Positions 1 to 9,263 of a stretch of 64,000 nucleotides of DNA are shown piece by piece. The DNA is from JAJYIW01 sp963781665. GTDB lineage: Bacteria > Chloroflexota > Anaerolineae > Anaerolineales > Anaerolineaceae. A program made the position numbers and the translations under genes. Within the stretch, counting starts at the first letter, position 1. Each line of letters begins with the position of its first letter. The notes beneath the pieces are model-generated. The model searched no databases and had not been told where the DNA came from. It saw nothing but the letters and a program-made list of their open reading frames with translations. The stretch spans positions 4,650,001 to 4,714,000 of the forward strand of contig CAWAGA010000002.1 of the NCBI GenBank assembly GCA_963781665.1, in the 5' to 3' direction.

Positions 1-50
1 AACCCGATTGTATATTGATTCCATCCGGAGCTCTAATCCTGGAGATTTTA

Positions 51-1037
51 ATGATTAATGTATCTAAATTAACCAAAGACTATGGGACAAGGCGTGCAAT
101 CGATAATCTTACTTTCACCGCAGAAAAGGGAGAAATCCTCGGTTTTCTAGGACCTAATGGAGCTGGAAAGACGACAACTATGCGCGTCTTGACCACATAT
201 TTTCCTCCTACTACTGGTTCAGTGAAGATTGGTGGGTTCGACGTGGTCGACCAATCCATCAACGTGCGGAAATTGGTCGGATACCTTCCCGAGACTGTCC
301 CCCTTTATCCAGACATGAGTGTCTTTGAATATTTAAAATTTATGGCCAACGTCCGTAAGGTGGCCGATGCTGAAGAAAGAGTATACGAGGTCCTAGAATT
401 AGTTCATCTCGAAGATCGCGCTGATGGTTACATTTCCAACTTGTCTAAAGGCATGCGCCAACGGGTTGGATTGGCTCAGGCATTAATTCATAAACCCGAG
501 GTCTTGATCCTCGACGAGCCGACCATTGGCTTAGATCCGGCCCAAATCATCGAGGTTCGAAAACTTATCCAGGAAATTGGCCGAGAAAAAACTGTGTTGC
601 TTTCAACCCACATCCTTTCCGAAGCCCAACAGATTTGCAACCGCGTTTTGATCATTAACAAAGGTCACATTGTTGCAGAAGATTCGCCCGAGCACTTACA
701 GGTGCGCTTGACCGGCGCGCAACGAGTTACAATGCGTGTCCGTGGAAATTCGGAAGAGGTGCTTCCTATCGTCCAGCATGTTCCTGGCGTAATTTCTGCT
801 TCAGTTCAATCCGATGGTTCCCTCGAATTCGAGTCTGCGCCAAATCAAGACAGTCGTCCGCTGGTAGCACGAGCTATCATTGAAAATGGATTTGATCTCC
901 TAGAGCTTCATCCAGAGAGCCTCAGTCTTGAAGAGATTTTCTTGCAGTTAACTCGGGACGAACCTGCATCTCCTGTTTTCCAGGATTTGAATGAGGAAGA
1001 ATATGAAGAAGTCGAAGAAGAAGAGGAGGAGGCTTAG
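51..1037 (+). CDS. ABC transporter ATP-binding protein (GldA/ABC-2 type)
   Basis: Nucleotide-binding subunit of an ABC-2 exporter, expected at the inner face of the membrane. From the ATG at 51 the protein is 328 aa. It has Walker A GPNGAGKTT (34-42), signature LSKGM (131-135) and Walker B VLILDE (151-156). The C-terminal part ends in an almost purely acidic tail (EEEYEEVEEEEEE-like), which is unusual for the family. A longer reading from 15 adds 12 residues without family character, so I start at MINVSKL. The permease gene begins 3 bp after the stop, and GldG-like and DUF4340 genes follow, as in gliding-type or lipoprotein-export ABC operons. The substrate cannot be told from sequence. Confidence 0.93.
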   Translation: MINVSKLTKDYGTRRAIDNLTFTAEKGEILGFLGPNGAGKTTTMRVLTTYFPPTTGSVKIGGFDVVDQSINVRKLVGYLPETVPLYPDMSVFEYLKFMANVRKVADAEERVYEVLELVHLEDRADGYISNLSKGMRQRVGLAQALIHKPEVLILDEPTIGLDPAQIIEVRKLIQEIGREKTVLLSTHILSEAQQICNRVLIINKGHIVAEDSPEHLQVRLTGAQRVTMRVRGNSEEVLPIVQHVPGVISASVQSDGSLEFESAPNQDSRPLVARAIIENGFDLLELHPESLSLEEIFLQLTRDEPASPVFQDLNEEEYEEVEEEEEEA

Positions 1038-1040
1038 CTC

Positions 1041-1778
1041 GTGCGTAACGTCTGGTTTATTGCGAAAAAGGAATTTAAAGCATATTTTGGTAGTCCAGTT
1101 GCTTATGTAGTCTGGTTTGTCATATTGTTAACCCTGGGCTTTTTCTTTTGGGACGATATGAATTTCGCTGTCCAGTCCCAACAATATGTTCCCAGCATCC
1201 AAAACACGTTTCAATTACTGGTTTTTCCTTTGCTTTTCCTGGCTGCTCCGGCAATTACAATGCGGACGATGGCAGAGGAAAACAGAATGGGTACCCTCGA
1301 GCTCCTGTTGACTTCACCGGTTAAAGATTGGGAGTTGATCGTAGGAAAATGGTTGGGAAGTCTCTTCATGTTCCTCTGCTTGCTCGCGGTGACAATCATC
1401 TTTCCGCTTGTTTTGAACTCCATGATTCAGCCCGGATTAGATCAAGGAGTTGTTTTTACGGCTTATCTCGGCCTCATCTTATTAATTGCTGCTATGTGCG
1501 CCGTTGGAATATTCATTTCTTCAGTATTCAACAATCAAATTGCAGCCTTTTTTGCATCTATAGGTGTAATGATCTTATTCTGGGTTATAGCAACTCCAGC
1601 CCAATCGATGACGGGAACCGGATCCGATATCCTCAATTACCTAAGCTTACCTAATCATTTTTATAATACTTTCTTGAATGGAATTATTGATTTACAAGAT
1701 ATAGTTTATTACCTCAGCCTGACGGCGCTTGGCCTGTTTTTAGGAACGGTATCGATTGCGGTCAGGAGGTGGAGATGA
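1041..1778 (+). CDS. ABC-2 type transporter permease (GldF-like)
   Basis: Integral membrane subunit of the exporter, 245 aa, GTG start 3 bp after the ATPase gene. Several hydrophobic segments are visible (about residues 19-38, 56-75, 105-130, 140-160, 170-188, 220-238). The segment TMRTMAEENRMGTLELLLTS is the typical cytoplasmic loop of ABC-2 permeases that contacts the ATPase. The stop overlaps the next start (ATGA at 1775-1778), so translation is probably coupled to the GldG-like gene. Family assignment is firm; the substrate is unknown. Confidence 0.9.
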   Translation: MRNVWFIAKKEFKAYFGSPVAYVVWFVILLTLGFFFWDDMNFAVQSQQYVPSIQNTFQLLVFPLLFLAAPAITMRTMAEENRMGTLELLLTSPVKDWELIVGKWLGSLFMFLCLLAVTIIFPLVLNSMIQPGLDQGVVFTAYLGLILLIAAMCAVGIFISSVFNNQIAAFFASIGVMILFWVIATPAQSMTGTGSDILNYLSLPNHFYNTFLNGIIDLQDIVYYLSLTALGLFLGTVSIAVRRWR

Positions 1779-3322
1779 TAAATTCCAACCTGAAGAAATT
1801 GGCTCCGTGGGGTTTGTATTTAGCACTTATTGCGGTTATTGCAGCTATCGGCATTTTCATTGTCCAACAAAAATTCAGTTTGGTTCTTGAGATTTGTCTC
1901 GGACTGGTTGTCATTGGCCTGGCAATTTTTGCGATTTTTGACCCTCAACGTGTGCGCGAAGCTTTGACCGGCCGCCAGGCTCGTTATGGCAGCAATACAT
2001 TGATCATGTCATTGGCATTCATCGGAATTTTGGTTGTCATTAACTTTTTAGGGTTCACAAATACCAAACGCCTTGACCTTACTGTTAATCAATCAAATAC
2101 TCTCTCTCCTGAGACCTTAGATGCTCTATCTAAACTGCCTCAAAAAGTTACTGCTCTGGCATTCTTTACCAGCCGGACCCCTTCGGCAACTGCTAAGACT
2201 CTTTTATCAAATTACAAAGCAAATTCACAAGGCAAATTTGATTACGAATTTATCGATCCTGATCAAGACCCCGTCGCAGCTCAAAATGCAAAAATTCAAA
2301 CCGACGGAACGATTGTCCTGCAGATGGGCCAGTCAATGCAGCCTGCTGATTCAGCCGATGAACAAGGGATAACCACTGCATTAATCCGTTTGATCAGTCC
2401 GGGACAGCGAACAGTTTACTTCCTGACCGGGCATGGGGAGCATGACCCAACCGCTACCGGTGATTCGTCTTATTCTCAAGTCAAAACCACCCTACAGGAT
2501 AAAACGTACACCGTCAAGCAGTTGAATCTACTAGTCGATAGAGCAATCCCCGCCGATGCCCTAGCAATTATCATTGCCGGACCGCAGAAGCCATTATCAG
2601 CCGAAGAGGTAACACTGCTGAAAGATTATGTCGATAAGGGCGGTTCTCTGGTCGTCATGGAAGACCCAACACTTGTTACTCAATTTGGAGATTCCAGCGA
2701 CCCCCTGGCTGACTACCTCAAATCCGAATGGGGGATAAATCTAGGAAAAGATATCGTCATTGATGAGACGTCGAATTCACCATATTTTGCGATTGCTGCT
2801 AATTACGGCGACCATCTCATCACCAAGAAATTGCAGGGCATGGTAACGGTGTTTCCCTATGCGCGCAGTGTCCAGACCGATCCAGTCCAAAATGTGACCC
2901 AAACAACGTTGGTTACAACCGGCCAGCAATCCTGGGCCGAAACAAACCTGGCAGACCTGCAAACAAATAATAATGCTGCCCCTGATCAAAACGCTGATTT
3001 TATCGGATCGGTTCCACTCGCAGTTGCAGCTACAAACTCAACAAATAACTCGCGGGTCGTCGTGATCGGCAACTCCACATTTGCGATCGACAGCAACTAC
3101 AACGCTTACGGCAATGGAGATTTCTTGATTAATTCGATCGATTGGGCGGCCAAACAGGATACCCTAATCAACCTCACACCCAAGACTCAGACACACCAGG
3201 TAGTTGTTCCACCAACCAAATCCAGTATAAATTTGATATTCCTTGGTTCTGTGGTCGTCTTGCCTGGGATTGTCGTATTATCCGGCATCCTTGTATGGAT
3301 TCAAAGGCGTAGGCGCGGGTAA
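1775..3322 (+). CDS. GldG-like ABC auxiliary protein
   Basis: Membrane-anchored auxiliary subunit of the exporter, 515 aa. Two N-terminal hydrophobic segments (about 12-30 and 35-52) and a third near 75-92 precede a large extracytoplasmic region of the ABC_transp_aux/GldG type. A closing transmembrane helix (about 485-507) ends in a basic tail (WIQRRRRG). The ATG at 1775 is preferred over the GTG at 1769 because AGGAGG ends just upstream and the start makes an ATGA overlap with the permease. In related clusters this protein is always next to GldA/GldF-type genes. Confidence 0.88.
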   Translation: MINSNLKKLAPWGLYLALIAVIAAIGIFIVQQKFSLVLEICLGLVVIGLAIFAIFDPQRVREALTGRQARYGSNTLIMSLAFIGILVVINFLGFTNTKRLDLTVNQSNTLSPETLDALSKLPQKVTALAFFTSRTPSATAKTLLSNYKANSQGKFDYEFIDPDQDPVAAQNAKIQTDGTIVLQMGQSMQPADSADEQGITTALIRLISPGQRTVYFLTGHGEHDPTATGDSSYSQVKTTLQDKTYTVKQLNLLVDRAIPADALAIIIAGPQKPLSAEEVTLLKDYVDKGGSLVVMEDPTLVTQFGDSSDPLADYLKSEWGINLGKDIVIDETSNSPYFAIAANYGDHLITKKLQGMVTVFPYARSVQTDPVQNVTQTTLVTTGQQSWAETNLADLQTNNNAAPDQNADFIGSVPLAVAATNSTNNSRVVVIGNSTFAIDSNYNAYGNGDFLINSIDWAAKQDTLINLTPKTQTHQVVVPPTKSSINLIFLGSVVVLPGIVVLSGILVWIQRRRRG

Positions 3323-3328
3323 CCAGGT

Positions 3329-3943
3329 ATGATTAAAAGAAATACCTGGATCATGTTACTGGTGTTTGCGCTTGTCGCGGGTGCAGCTTATGGAATTCAA
3401 AAACTGAATATCCTGGCACCTCAGTCTTCGCCTACATCTACACTCAGTCCTTCCCTCCTGGATTTAACTGGCATAAATGTTACCGGAATCAAGCTCACAG
3501 ACCAACATGGCCTTGATGTTTCTGCTAAATTAGGAAGCGATAATCAATGGTCAATCGTACAGCCAACCGGGATGCAAATAAGCCAGGGAAATGTGCAAGC
3601 AATCTTGAGTGAACTTGGGAGTATTTCTATCCAATCTGCTTTGTTAAGTCCTTTACCTTTGGATGCGACTGGATTACAACTACCGACTTATACACTAACC
3701 CTGACCTACGCATCCGGACAAATCCATACCATTAAGGTTGGATCATTAACCGCAACAAAAAGTGGGTATTACATCCAGCTTGATTCAGACAATTCAGTAA
3801 TTGTCGACCAGTATGGTATTGATAACATAATTGAAATGCTGAGATCAGTCACTTATACACCTACCCCCACAAGCCCTGCGGTAAATTCAACTCCGGTCGT
3901 ACCCTCCCCAGGATCAACTGCATCGCCGACCTCAGGACCATAA
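3329..3943 (+). CDS. DUF4340 domain-containing protein
   Basis: Last gene of the exporter operon, 204 aa, 6 bp after the GldG-like gene. One N-terminal hydrophobic helix (about residues 8-24) acts as signal anchor. It is followed by a DUF4340-type beta-rich domain (motifs like VTGIKLTDQHGLDVSAKL and W-S-I-V-Q-P) and a C-terminal Thr/Pro/Ser-rich tail (TPTPTSPAVNSTPVVPSPG). The domain is known mainly from neighbours of GldG-type genes. Its biochemical role is not established. Confidence 0.8.
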   Translation: MIKRNTWIMLLVFALVAGAAYGIQKLNILAPQSSPTSTLSPSLLDLTGINVTGIKLTDQHGLDVSAKLGSDNQWSIVQPTGMQISQGNVQAILSELGSISIQSALLSPLPLDATGLQLPTYTLTLTYASGQIHTIKVGSLTATKSGYYIQLDSDNSVIVDQYGIDNIIEMLRSVTYTPTPTSPAVNSTPVVPSPGSTASPTSGP

Positions 3944-3999
3944 AATGTACTCATTTAAATAAAATTAAGTTTGTCTTAATAATGAATGAAGAAAAGGTA

Positions 4000-4028
4000 T
4001 TGATTTTTCACTCAAAAAAGAGTATTCT
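4000..4028 (+). promoter_or_regulatory. predicted sigma-70 promoter of the sigA gene
   Basis: TTGATT (4000-4005), 17-bp spacer, TATTCT (4023-4028). It lies in the 189-bp AT-rich gap between the DUF4340 gene and the primary sigma factor, about 100 bp before the start codon. Found by eye only. Confidence 0.45.
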
Positions 4029-4132
4029 GAATCATAAGAAATATTAAAACGCAATCTATCAATTTTACCACCTGAAAATCGAAAATTTCAGGTTTCTAAT
4101 CTCGATTGGTAGGCTGGAAGGAATTTGGACGA

Positions 4133-5362
4133 ATGATGGATGATGTGTTGATTAATGTAGCAGAAGATGAGGATGAGTATCCAGCCATTGCCCGATTGAT
4201 TGAGCTTGGTCGTCAAAAATCCTATGTGACTATTGATGATATCCTCCACTTCTTTCCCGATGCAGAACAAGATGTAGAACAGTTGGAGGAAGCTTTCGCC
4301 GCCCTCATAAGCGCTGGCATTCCCTATGTAGAAGATTTGGCTTCTCTTGGAGAACCGTCGGAAGACGAATTGGAATCTGACGAGAGTGACGAAGACGAAG
4401 ACGAAGAGGAAGATCATAACAGGGGTATCTATTTAGATGACCTGGCCAATATAGACACTGATGACACGATAGGGCTCTATCTTAAAGAAGTAAGCCGTGT
4501 TCCTTTATTAACCGCAGAAGAAGAAGTTTCTCTCGCTCAGCGGATTGAACGTGGTCGAATGTCGCGTGAAGAGTTAGCCCGAGGGAATGTTAGCAACCGG
4601 AGACGGATGGAATTGCGGCGTTTGATAGAAGACGGCTGGTCGGCCCGCGAACATTTGATCACTGCCAATTCGCGCCTTGTCATTTCTGTTGCTAAAAAAT
4701 ATATGGGACGCGGAGTGCCTTTCTTGGATCTCATTCAGGAAGGTAATATTGGCCTGATTCGCGCCACTAAAAAGTTCGATTATCGCCGTGGCCACAAATT
4801 CAGCACATATGCCACCTGGTGGATTCGCCAGGCCGTGACCAGAGCTATTGCTGACCAGGGGCGCACAATCCGTGTCCCGGTACATATGGGTGATCAAATC
4901 AACAAACTATTGAGGGTCCAACACCAATTGACCCAGCGTTTAGGCCGCGAACCCTCAGTAGACGAGCTCGCAACTGCCCTGGAAGTTCCACCTAAGAAAG
5001 TTGAGAACATGATACAAGTTGCCAGGCGTCCTCTATCGTTGGAGACCCCTACGGATGATGAGGAGGATTTGGTATTAGGCGATTTCATTGAAGATGACGA
5101 AGCCCCGCCACCAGATGACACCGCAACTTACAACTTATTGAAGGAACACCTTGAAATTGTTTTGAACTCCCTTCCCCCTCGCGAAGTACGCATTTTACAA
5201 CTGCGCTATGGGTTGCTGGATGGACAGGCGTATACCCTCGAGGAAGTTGGCCGAAAGATGGGTGTCACCCGCGAACGTGTTCGCCAGATTGAAGCTCAAG
5301 CATTGAGCCGTCTTCGTCACCCATCTATCCGTCGAAAGCTTCGCGATTATCTGGGCGAATAA
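4133..5362 (+). CDS. sigA: primary RNA polymerase sigma factor RpoD/SigA
   Basis: Housekeeping sigma-70. Region 1.1 lies at the N-terminus, followed by a strongly acidic linker (ESDESDEDEDEEED). Region 1.2 starts at DTIGLYLKEVSRVPLLT, and region 2 holds HKFSTYATWWIRQAVTRAI. Region 3 follows, then region 4.2 with the helix-turn-helix TLEEVGRKMGVTRERVRQIE. The ATG at 4133 (next codon also ATG) sits 9 bp after GGAAGGAA, so I prefer it to the TTG at 4106. The gene stands alone between its own promoter and a strong terminator. Essential in all bacteria. Confidence 0.97.
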   Translation: MMDDVLINVAEDEDEYPAIARLIELGRQKSYVTIDDILHFFPDAEQDVEQLEEAFAALISAGIPYVEDLASLGEPSEDELESDESDEDEDEEEDHNRGIYLDDLANIDTDDTIGLYLKEVSRVPLLTAEEEVSLAQRIERGRMSREELARGNVSNRRRMELRRLIEDGWSAREHLITANSRLVISVAKKYMGRGVPFLDLIQEGNIGLIRATKKFDYRRGHKFSTYATWWIRQAVTRAIADQGRTIRVPVHMGDQINKLLRVQHQLTQRLGREPSVDELATALEVPPKKVENMIQVARRPLSLETPTDDEEDLVLGDFIEDDEAPPPDDTATYNLLKEHLEIVLNSLPPREVRILQLRYGLLDGQAYTLEEVGRKMGVTRERVRQIEAQALSRLRHPSIRRKLRDYLGE

Positions 5363-5396
5363 ATCTGGTTCAATGGTTCGAATCTCCAGAAAAGAG

Positions 5397-5424
5397 GGCG
5401 TACCTGAAACGTGCGCCTTTTTTT
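5397..5424 (+). terminator. rho-independent terminator after sigA
   Basis: A 7-bp stem GGCGTAC/GTGCGCC (5397-5403 with 5411-5417, one G-T pair) with a 7-nt loop is followed by seven T (5418-5424). Confidence 0.85.
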
Positions 5425-5539
5425 GTTAATAAACTGAACCTGTTTATCTCATGGACAACTAAGCTTTTTATGGGTAAACTTTAATTGTCCTTGCATTATC
5501 CAGCATCTTGATGCATACTTGAAATCAGGAGGATCAACT

Positions 5540-7579
5540 ATGGCAAAGGTATCATTGCGTCTGTATACTCGAGAAATTGAAACCTTGATTGACGGTGGCC
5601 AAATCGAGGAAGCGATTGCTCATTGCAAATACATTCTTCAATCTTACCCCAAGCATATTGAAACCTACCGACTGTTGGGTAAAGCCTATTTGGAAGGCCA
5701 TCATTACGGAGAAGCGGCAGATATTTTTCAGCGGGTATTATCTTCTATTCCCGATGATTTTGTGACCCATGTGGCGATGAGCATCATCCGCGAGGATGAA
5801 GGCAATCTGGATGAATCCATTTGGCATATGGAAAGAGCTTATGAGGTCCAACCTTCGAACACTGCTTTGCAGGATGAGCTTCGCAGACTTCTTGGTAGGC
5901 GGGATAGAGCCGAGCCTGAAAAGGTCAGACTCACTCGGGGAGCATTAGCCCGCATGTATGCCAAAGGGAATCTTTATCAGCAAGCGATTGCTGAGACCCG
6001 AGCGATGCTGGCCGATGAACCAGGTCGGGCCGATCTACAGGTCCTTCTAGCGCAAATGTGCTTTCAAGCCGGCAAACGGATCGAAGCCACGGAATTGTGC
6101 AGCTCACTATTGAGCAAATTCCCATTTTGTTATGAAGCCAATTCGATTTTATCAAAAATCTTGCCCGAGACCACCCGAGCAGATGATGCAATCGTTTACA
6201 GCCAGCGGATAATCGCTATGGACCCTTACGCTGCATATTTAGATAAGAGCCATCCCGATTTGAACGATATTCCAGATAATGCGGTGATGATTGACCGGCT
6301 CGATTATATTCCTGGCAGCTCAACCGAATTCAACCAACCCGAATGGGCATCTTCATTAGGAATTGATATGCAATCACCCCCTACAACCATTAACGATGAC
6401 GACCTTCCATCCTGGTTGACGGGGACAGATGGATCGGAGGAAATTTCCGATTCGGCTATTCAAACCCCCGATGAAGAAAATCCACCTGTCAAAGGAGATC
6501 AAGAAGGAAATCTTATCCCGGATTGGATGCGATCGGCTGGTTGGGACCAGTCTGACCATCCCAGCGAAGAGGTACAAGAAATAGAATCAGAATTTCCAGA
6601 GGAAGAACCTCACGAAACCATTGCTGATGCAGCGCCTGCCGATTTGCCAGATTGGATAAAAGATATGGCACCTGAAGCAAGTTTGAATGCTGAGACTCCC
6701 GAAGAGATTTCTGCGGACTTACCTGATTGGATCAGTAAAATAGAAGATGAGAAAATTCCGATTGAAGATACAATCGCCGAACTTTCTGACAGTGATGTGC
6801 CAGATTGGCTGAAAGAAATCGATAAATTGCCCACAGAGGTGATAGAAGAAAAATCTTCTATATCGGTAAGCTCTAAAAAAGAGACAAAGATGTTCGATTC
6901 TCCTCAGGAAATTCCGGATTGGTTAAAGGAGTTGAAAACACAAACACCCAATACAACTTTAACGCCCATTGATCCGGTTGTTTCTTACGATGAAGTCCCT
7001 GGCGAACCTACTTCCGAAATTCGGGTCGAACCACAACCAGAGCCCCCAATTTCGTCAGGATTGCCCGAATGGCTATTCGGGCTTGAATATACGCCTGAAG
7101 AGAGTTTGGAGCCCCCTACTCTAAAGGATTCTGTGGAAAATAATGAGCAAATTACTGTTGCCCCTGAAGAAAGTTTCCAGCCAGCCCCAGAAAACATTCC
7201 GGTGGAGGAAGTTCGGTCCAGCAATCCGGTATTGACATCTTTTCTGGACTTAGAGCAGGACGAAGAGGGTCAGATCTCTTTTCCAAGCGAAGAGGAACAG
7301 GATGATGCCTTTGCCTGGCTGGAAAACCTGGCAGCTAAACAAGGGGCGGATGAGGAATCCTTATTCATACAACCAGAAGATCGGAAAGTTGTGCCTCCAG
7401 CCTGGGTCAATGAATCGGAGCTGGAGGAATCATCAGAAATAAGCGCTGAGGAGCAGCCTGCAGAAGAAAGATTTCCGCAAACTTCGCTTGAAGATATTAT
7501 TGCGGTAGAACAAACGTCTGAAAGAATCCCGTTCGAACTCAGGCCCAAAGCCTGGGACAACGATGCCGCTTACCATTGA
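5540..7579 (+). CDS. TPR protein with acidic P-D-W-L motif tail, N-terminal part (gene split)
   Basis: First part of what is probably one protein of about 967 aa ending at 8444. The ATG at 5540 follows AGGAGG at the right distance. Residues 1-230 are tetratricopeptide repeats (for example A-I-A-H-C-K-Y-I-L-Q-S-Y-P and R-L-L-G-K-A-Y-L-E-G). The rest is acidic, Glu/Pro-rich and probably disordered. It carries repeated short motifs of the form [D/E]-x-P-[D/E/S]-W-[L/I/M], such as DLPDWI, DVPDWL, EIPDWL and GLPEWL. Near the end is a module beginning AFAWLENLAAKQGADEE that recurs in the next frame. No enzyme signature is seen. A scaffold or adaptor role is an inference. Confidence 0.75.
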   Translation: MAKVSLRLYTREIETLIDGGQIEEAIAHCKYILQSYPKHIETYRLLGKAYLEGHHYGEAADIFQRVLSSIPDDFVTHVAMSIIREDEGNLDESIWHMERAYEVQPSNTALQDELRRLLGRRDRAEPEKVRLTRGALARMYAKGNLYQQAIAETRAMLADEPGRADLQVLLAQMCFQAGKRIEATELCSSLLSKFPFCYEANSILSKILPETTRADDAIVYSQRIIAMDPYAAYLDKSHPDLNDIPDNAVMIDRLDYIPGSSTEFNQPEWASSLGIDMQSPPTTINDDDLPSWLTGTDGSEEISDSAIQTPDEENPPVKGDQEGNLIPDWMRSAGWDQSDHPSEEVQEIESEFPEEEPHETIADAAPADLPDWIKDMAPEASLNAETPEEISADLPDWISKIEDEKIPIEDTIAELSDSDVPDWLKEIDKLPTEVIEEKSSISVSSKKETKMFDSPQEIPDWLKELKTQTPNTTLTPIDPVVSYDEVPGEPTSEIRVEPQPEPPISSGLPEWLFGLEYTPEESLEPPTLKDSVENNEQITVAPEESFQPAPENIPVEEVRSSNPVLTSFLDLEQDEEGQISFPSEEEQDDAFAWLENLAAKQGADEESLFIQPEDRKVVPPAWVNESELEESSEISAEEQPAEERFPQTSLEDIIAVEQTSERIPFELRPKAWDNDAAYH

Positions 7580-8444
7580 AGAAGAGCCTACTACTGATCA
7601 ATTTGTTGAAGAAGATGAAGAATCTGTCGGATCGGTAGAGAATATATCTGGTGAAATCACCCAAGAGCCGCAGGGCGAACAAGCTCTCAGCCAGGAAGAT
7701 ACCGATGCAGCTTTAGCCTGGCTTGAAAACCTGGCTGCCAAGCAAGGGGCGGATGAAAAAACTCTGTTTGTCCGGCCCGAGGACCGCGTCGAGAATCCCC
7801 CTGAATGGGTCCATCAATTCGATGAGTTTCCCTCTCCTGCTAATGAAATCGGCATGGAGCCAGGTCAAACTGAATCGATTGAGACTTCTTCATCCGGAAA
7901 TTTTACCAAAGATACCCAGGATGGGAGCAGAAAACAATCTGAAGATGAACTTCCGGATTGGCTGCAAGGATTCGAGGAGACTCAAGCCGCAGATGTAGAA
8001 GAAGCTTCTGCTAATCTAGCGCCGACCTGGTATGAAACTGCAACTATAGACTCACAAGAAGAGATTTCACCCGAAGAGATCGAGACAATCCAGACTGAAG
8101 AGATTAGCCATCAAATTCCATCTGGGCAAATGGGTGACCAAACTCCATCTCCAACTCCTGAGGGTGAGACAGTTTCAGTAAGTACAGAAGATCACGAGAA
8201 ATTATTTATAGATTCTCAAAAGGCAATCAGCGATGGCAAAATTGATCTTGCTATTGACGGTTACAACCAGCTTGTAAAAAGTGGTTTGTATCTCGAAGAA
8301 ACCATTCATGATCTTCGCGACGCTCTTTATCACTTCCCGATCGATATTACGATCTGGCAAACCCTGGGGGATGCCTATATGCGTTCTAATCGACTGCAAG
8401 ACGCTCTGGACGCCTTTGCAAAAGCCGAAGATCTGATTCGGTAA
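7563..8444 (+). CDS. TPR protein with acidic P-D-W-L motif tail, C-terminal part
   Basis: Reads in the next frame and overlaps the upstream part by 17 bp. It has no good Shine-Dalgarno site. It begins in the same acidic style, repeats the upstream module almost exactly (AWLENLAAKQGAD, then L-F, PEDR, PP-x-WV) and has one more ELPDWL motif. It ends with TPR-like helices (GKIDLAIDGYNQLVKSG... IWQTLGDAYMRSNRLQDALDAF). The shared module and missing ribosome site indicate one gene broken by a one-base shift somewhere in 7509-7579. A genuine second, coupled gene cannot be fully excluded. Confidence 0.65.
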   Translation: MPLTIEEEPTTDQFVEEDEESVGSVENISGEITQEPQGEQALSQEDTDAALAWLENLAAKQGADEKTLFVRPEDRVENPPEWVHQFDEFPSPANEIGMEPGQTESIETSSSGNFTKDTQDGSRKQSEDELPDWLQGFEETQAADVEEASANLAPTWYETATIDSQEEISPEEIETIQTEEISHQIPSGQMGDQTPSPTPEGETVSVSTEDHEKLFIDSQKAISDGKIDLAIDGYNQLVKSGLYLEETIHDLRDALYHFPIDITIWQTLGDAYMRSNRLQDALDAFAKAEDLIR

Positions 8445-8468
8445 ACATCACGTTTTCAGGAGATAAAA

Positions 8469-8921
8469 TTGGAACGAACACTAGTTTTAATTAAACCCGA
8501 TGGCGTCGAACGTGGCCTCGTCGGTGACGTAATTGCTCGCCTCGAAAAGCGAGGATTGAAAATGATAGCTGCCAGGTTTCTGATAGTATCGAGAGAGCTA
8601 GCCGAGACCCATTATGCAATCCATAAAGGAAAACCATTTTATGAGGGGCTCGTCTCTTATATTACTTCTGGTCCAGTCATGGCAATGGTCTGGGAAGGAA
8701 CGCAAGCGATCGCTGCCGTTCGCCAAACAATGGGAGCTACTCGCCCATTAGAAGCTTTACCTGGAACGGTAAGGCACGATTTTGCCTTAGAAGTATCCAG
8801 GAATATCACTCACGCTTCTGATTCGGTTGAAAATGGATTACAGGAGATCGACTTATGGTTTAAAACTGATGAAATTTATCCCTGGTTCAGAAGCGTTGAT
8901 GAGTGGATTATCGGCTCATGA
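8469..8921 (+). CDS. ndk: nucleoside diphosphate kinase
   Basis: Transfers the gamma phosphate from ATP to nucleoside diphosphates in the cytoplasm. The protein is 150 aa, the usual length. The active-site histidine is H115 in RNITHASDS, and the N-terminal beta strand TLVLIKPDGVERGLVG is diagnostic. The start codon is TTG at 8469, 8 bp after AGGAGA. The stop overlaps the next gene (ATGA), which suggests coupled translation with the DUF2007 protein. Confidence 0.97.
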   Translation: MERTLVLIKPDGVERGLVGDVIARLEKRGLKMIAARFLIVSRELAETHYAIHKGKPFYEGLVSYITSGPVMAMVWEGTQAIAAVRQTMGATRPLEALPGTVRHDFALEVSRNITHASDSVENGLQEIDLWFKTDEIYPWFRSVDEWIIGS

Positions 8922-9199
8922 ACGATTCCGAACGATTTATTGTTGTATATACGTCTAATGGAAAATTAAATGCTGAGATGATCAAAGCTTTCCTCGAATC
9001 AGAAGGTGTCAAAGTCATGATTTCGCAGGAAAGTGCTGGAAGTACTTATGGATTGACCATCGGACCTTTAGGCGAAGTCGATATTCTCGTGCCAGAAAAC
9101 CAAGAAACGCATGCCAGGAAGCTGTTATCTGATATGGAAAAAGGGAAGTTCGAATTGGATTCAACCGATTCACTTGATGATTTTTTTGAAGACGAATAA
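8918..9199 (+). CDS. DUF2007-family small protein
   Basis: Protein of 93 aa starting at the ATG in the ATGA overlap with ndk. The pattern is FIVVYTSNGKLNAEMIKAFLESEGVKVMISQES..., then G-E-V-D-I-L-V-P and A-R-K-L-L. It matches the PII-like DUF2007 (putative signal-transducing protein) fold, followed by an acidic tail. Function in the family is unknown. Cytoplasmic, no membrane segment. Confidence 0.75.
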   Translation: MNDSERFIVVYTSNGKLNAEMIKAFLESEGVKVMISQESAGSTYGLTIGPLGEVDILVPENQETHARKLLSDMEKGKFELDSTDSLDDFFEDE

Positions 9200-9202
9200 T
9201 AC

Positions 9203-9232
9203 TTGACAGGTGAAAGCTAAATCAAGTATAAT
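9203..9232 (+). promoter_or_regulatory. predicted strong sigma-70 promoter of rpmF
   Basis: Perfect consensus hexamers TTGACA (9203-9208) and TATAAT (9227-9232) with an 18-bp spacer, 31 bp before the rpmF start. The expected strength fits a ribosomal protein gene. Confidence 0.85.
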
Positions 9233-9263
9233 CCTCCCGCTATTGTAAATAAAGGAGTAATAG

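Noticed and set aside
5364..5389. Second hairpin (TCTGG/CCAGA) after sigA as a terminator
   Set aside because: Long loop and no T-run; the stronger hairpin at 5397 explains termination.
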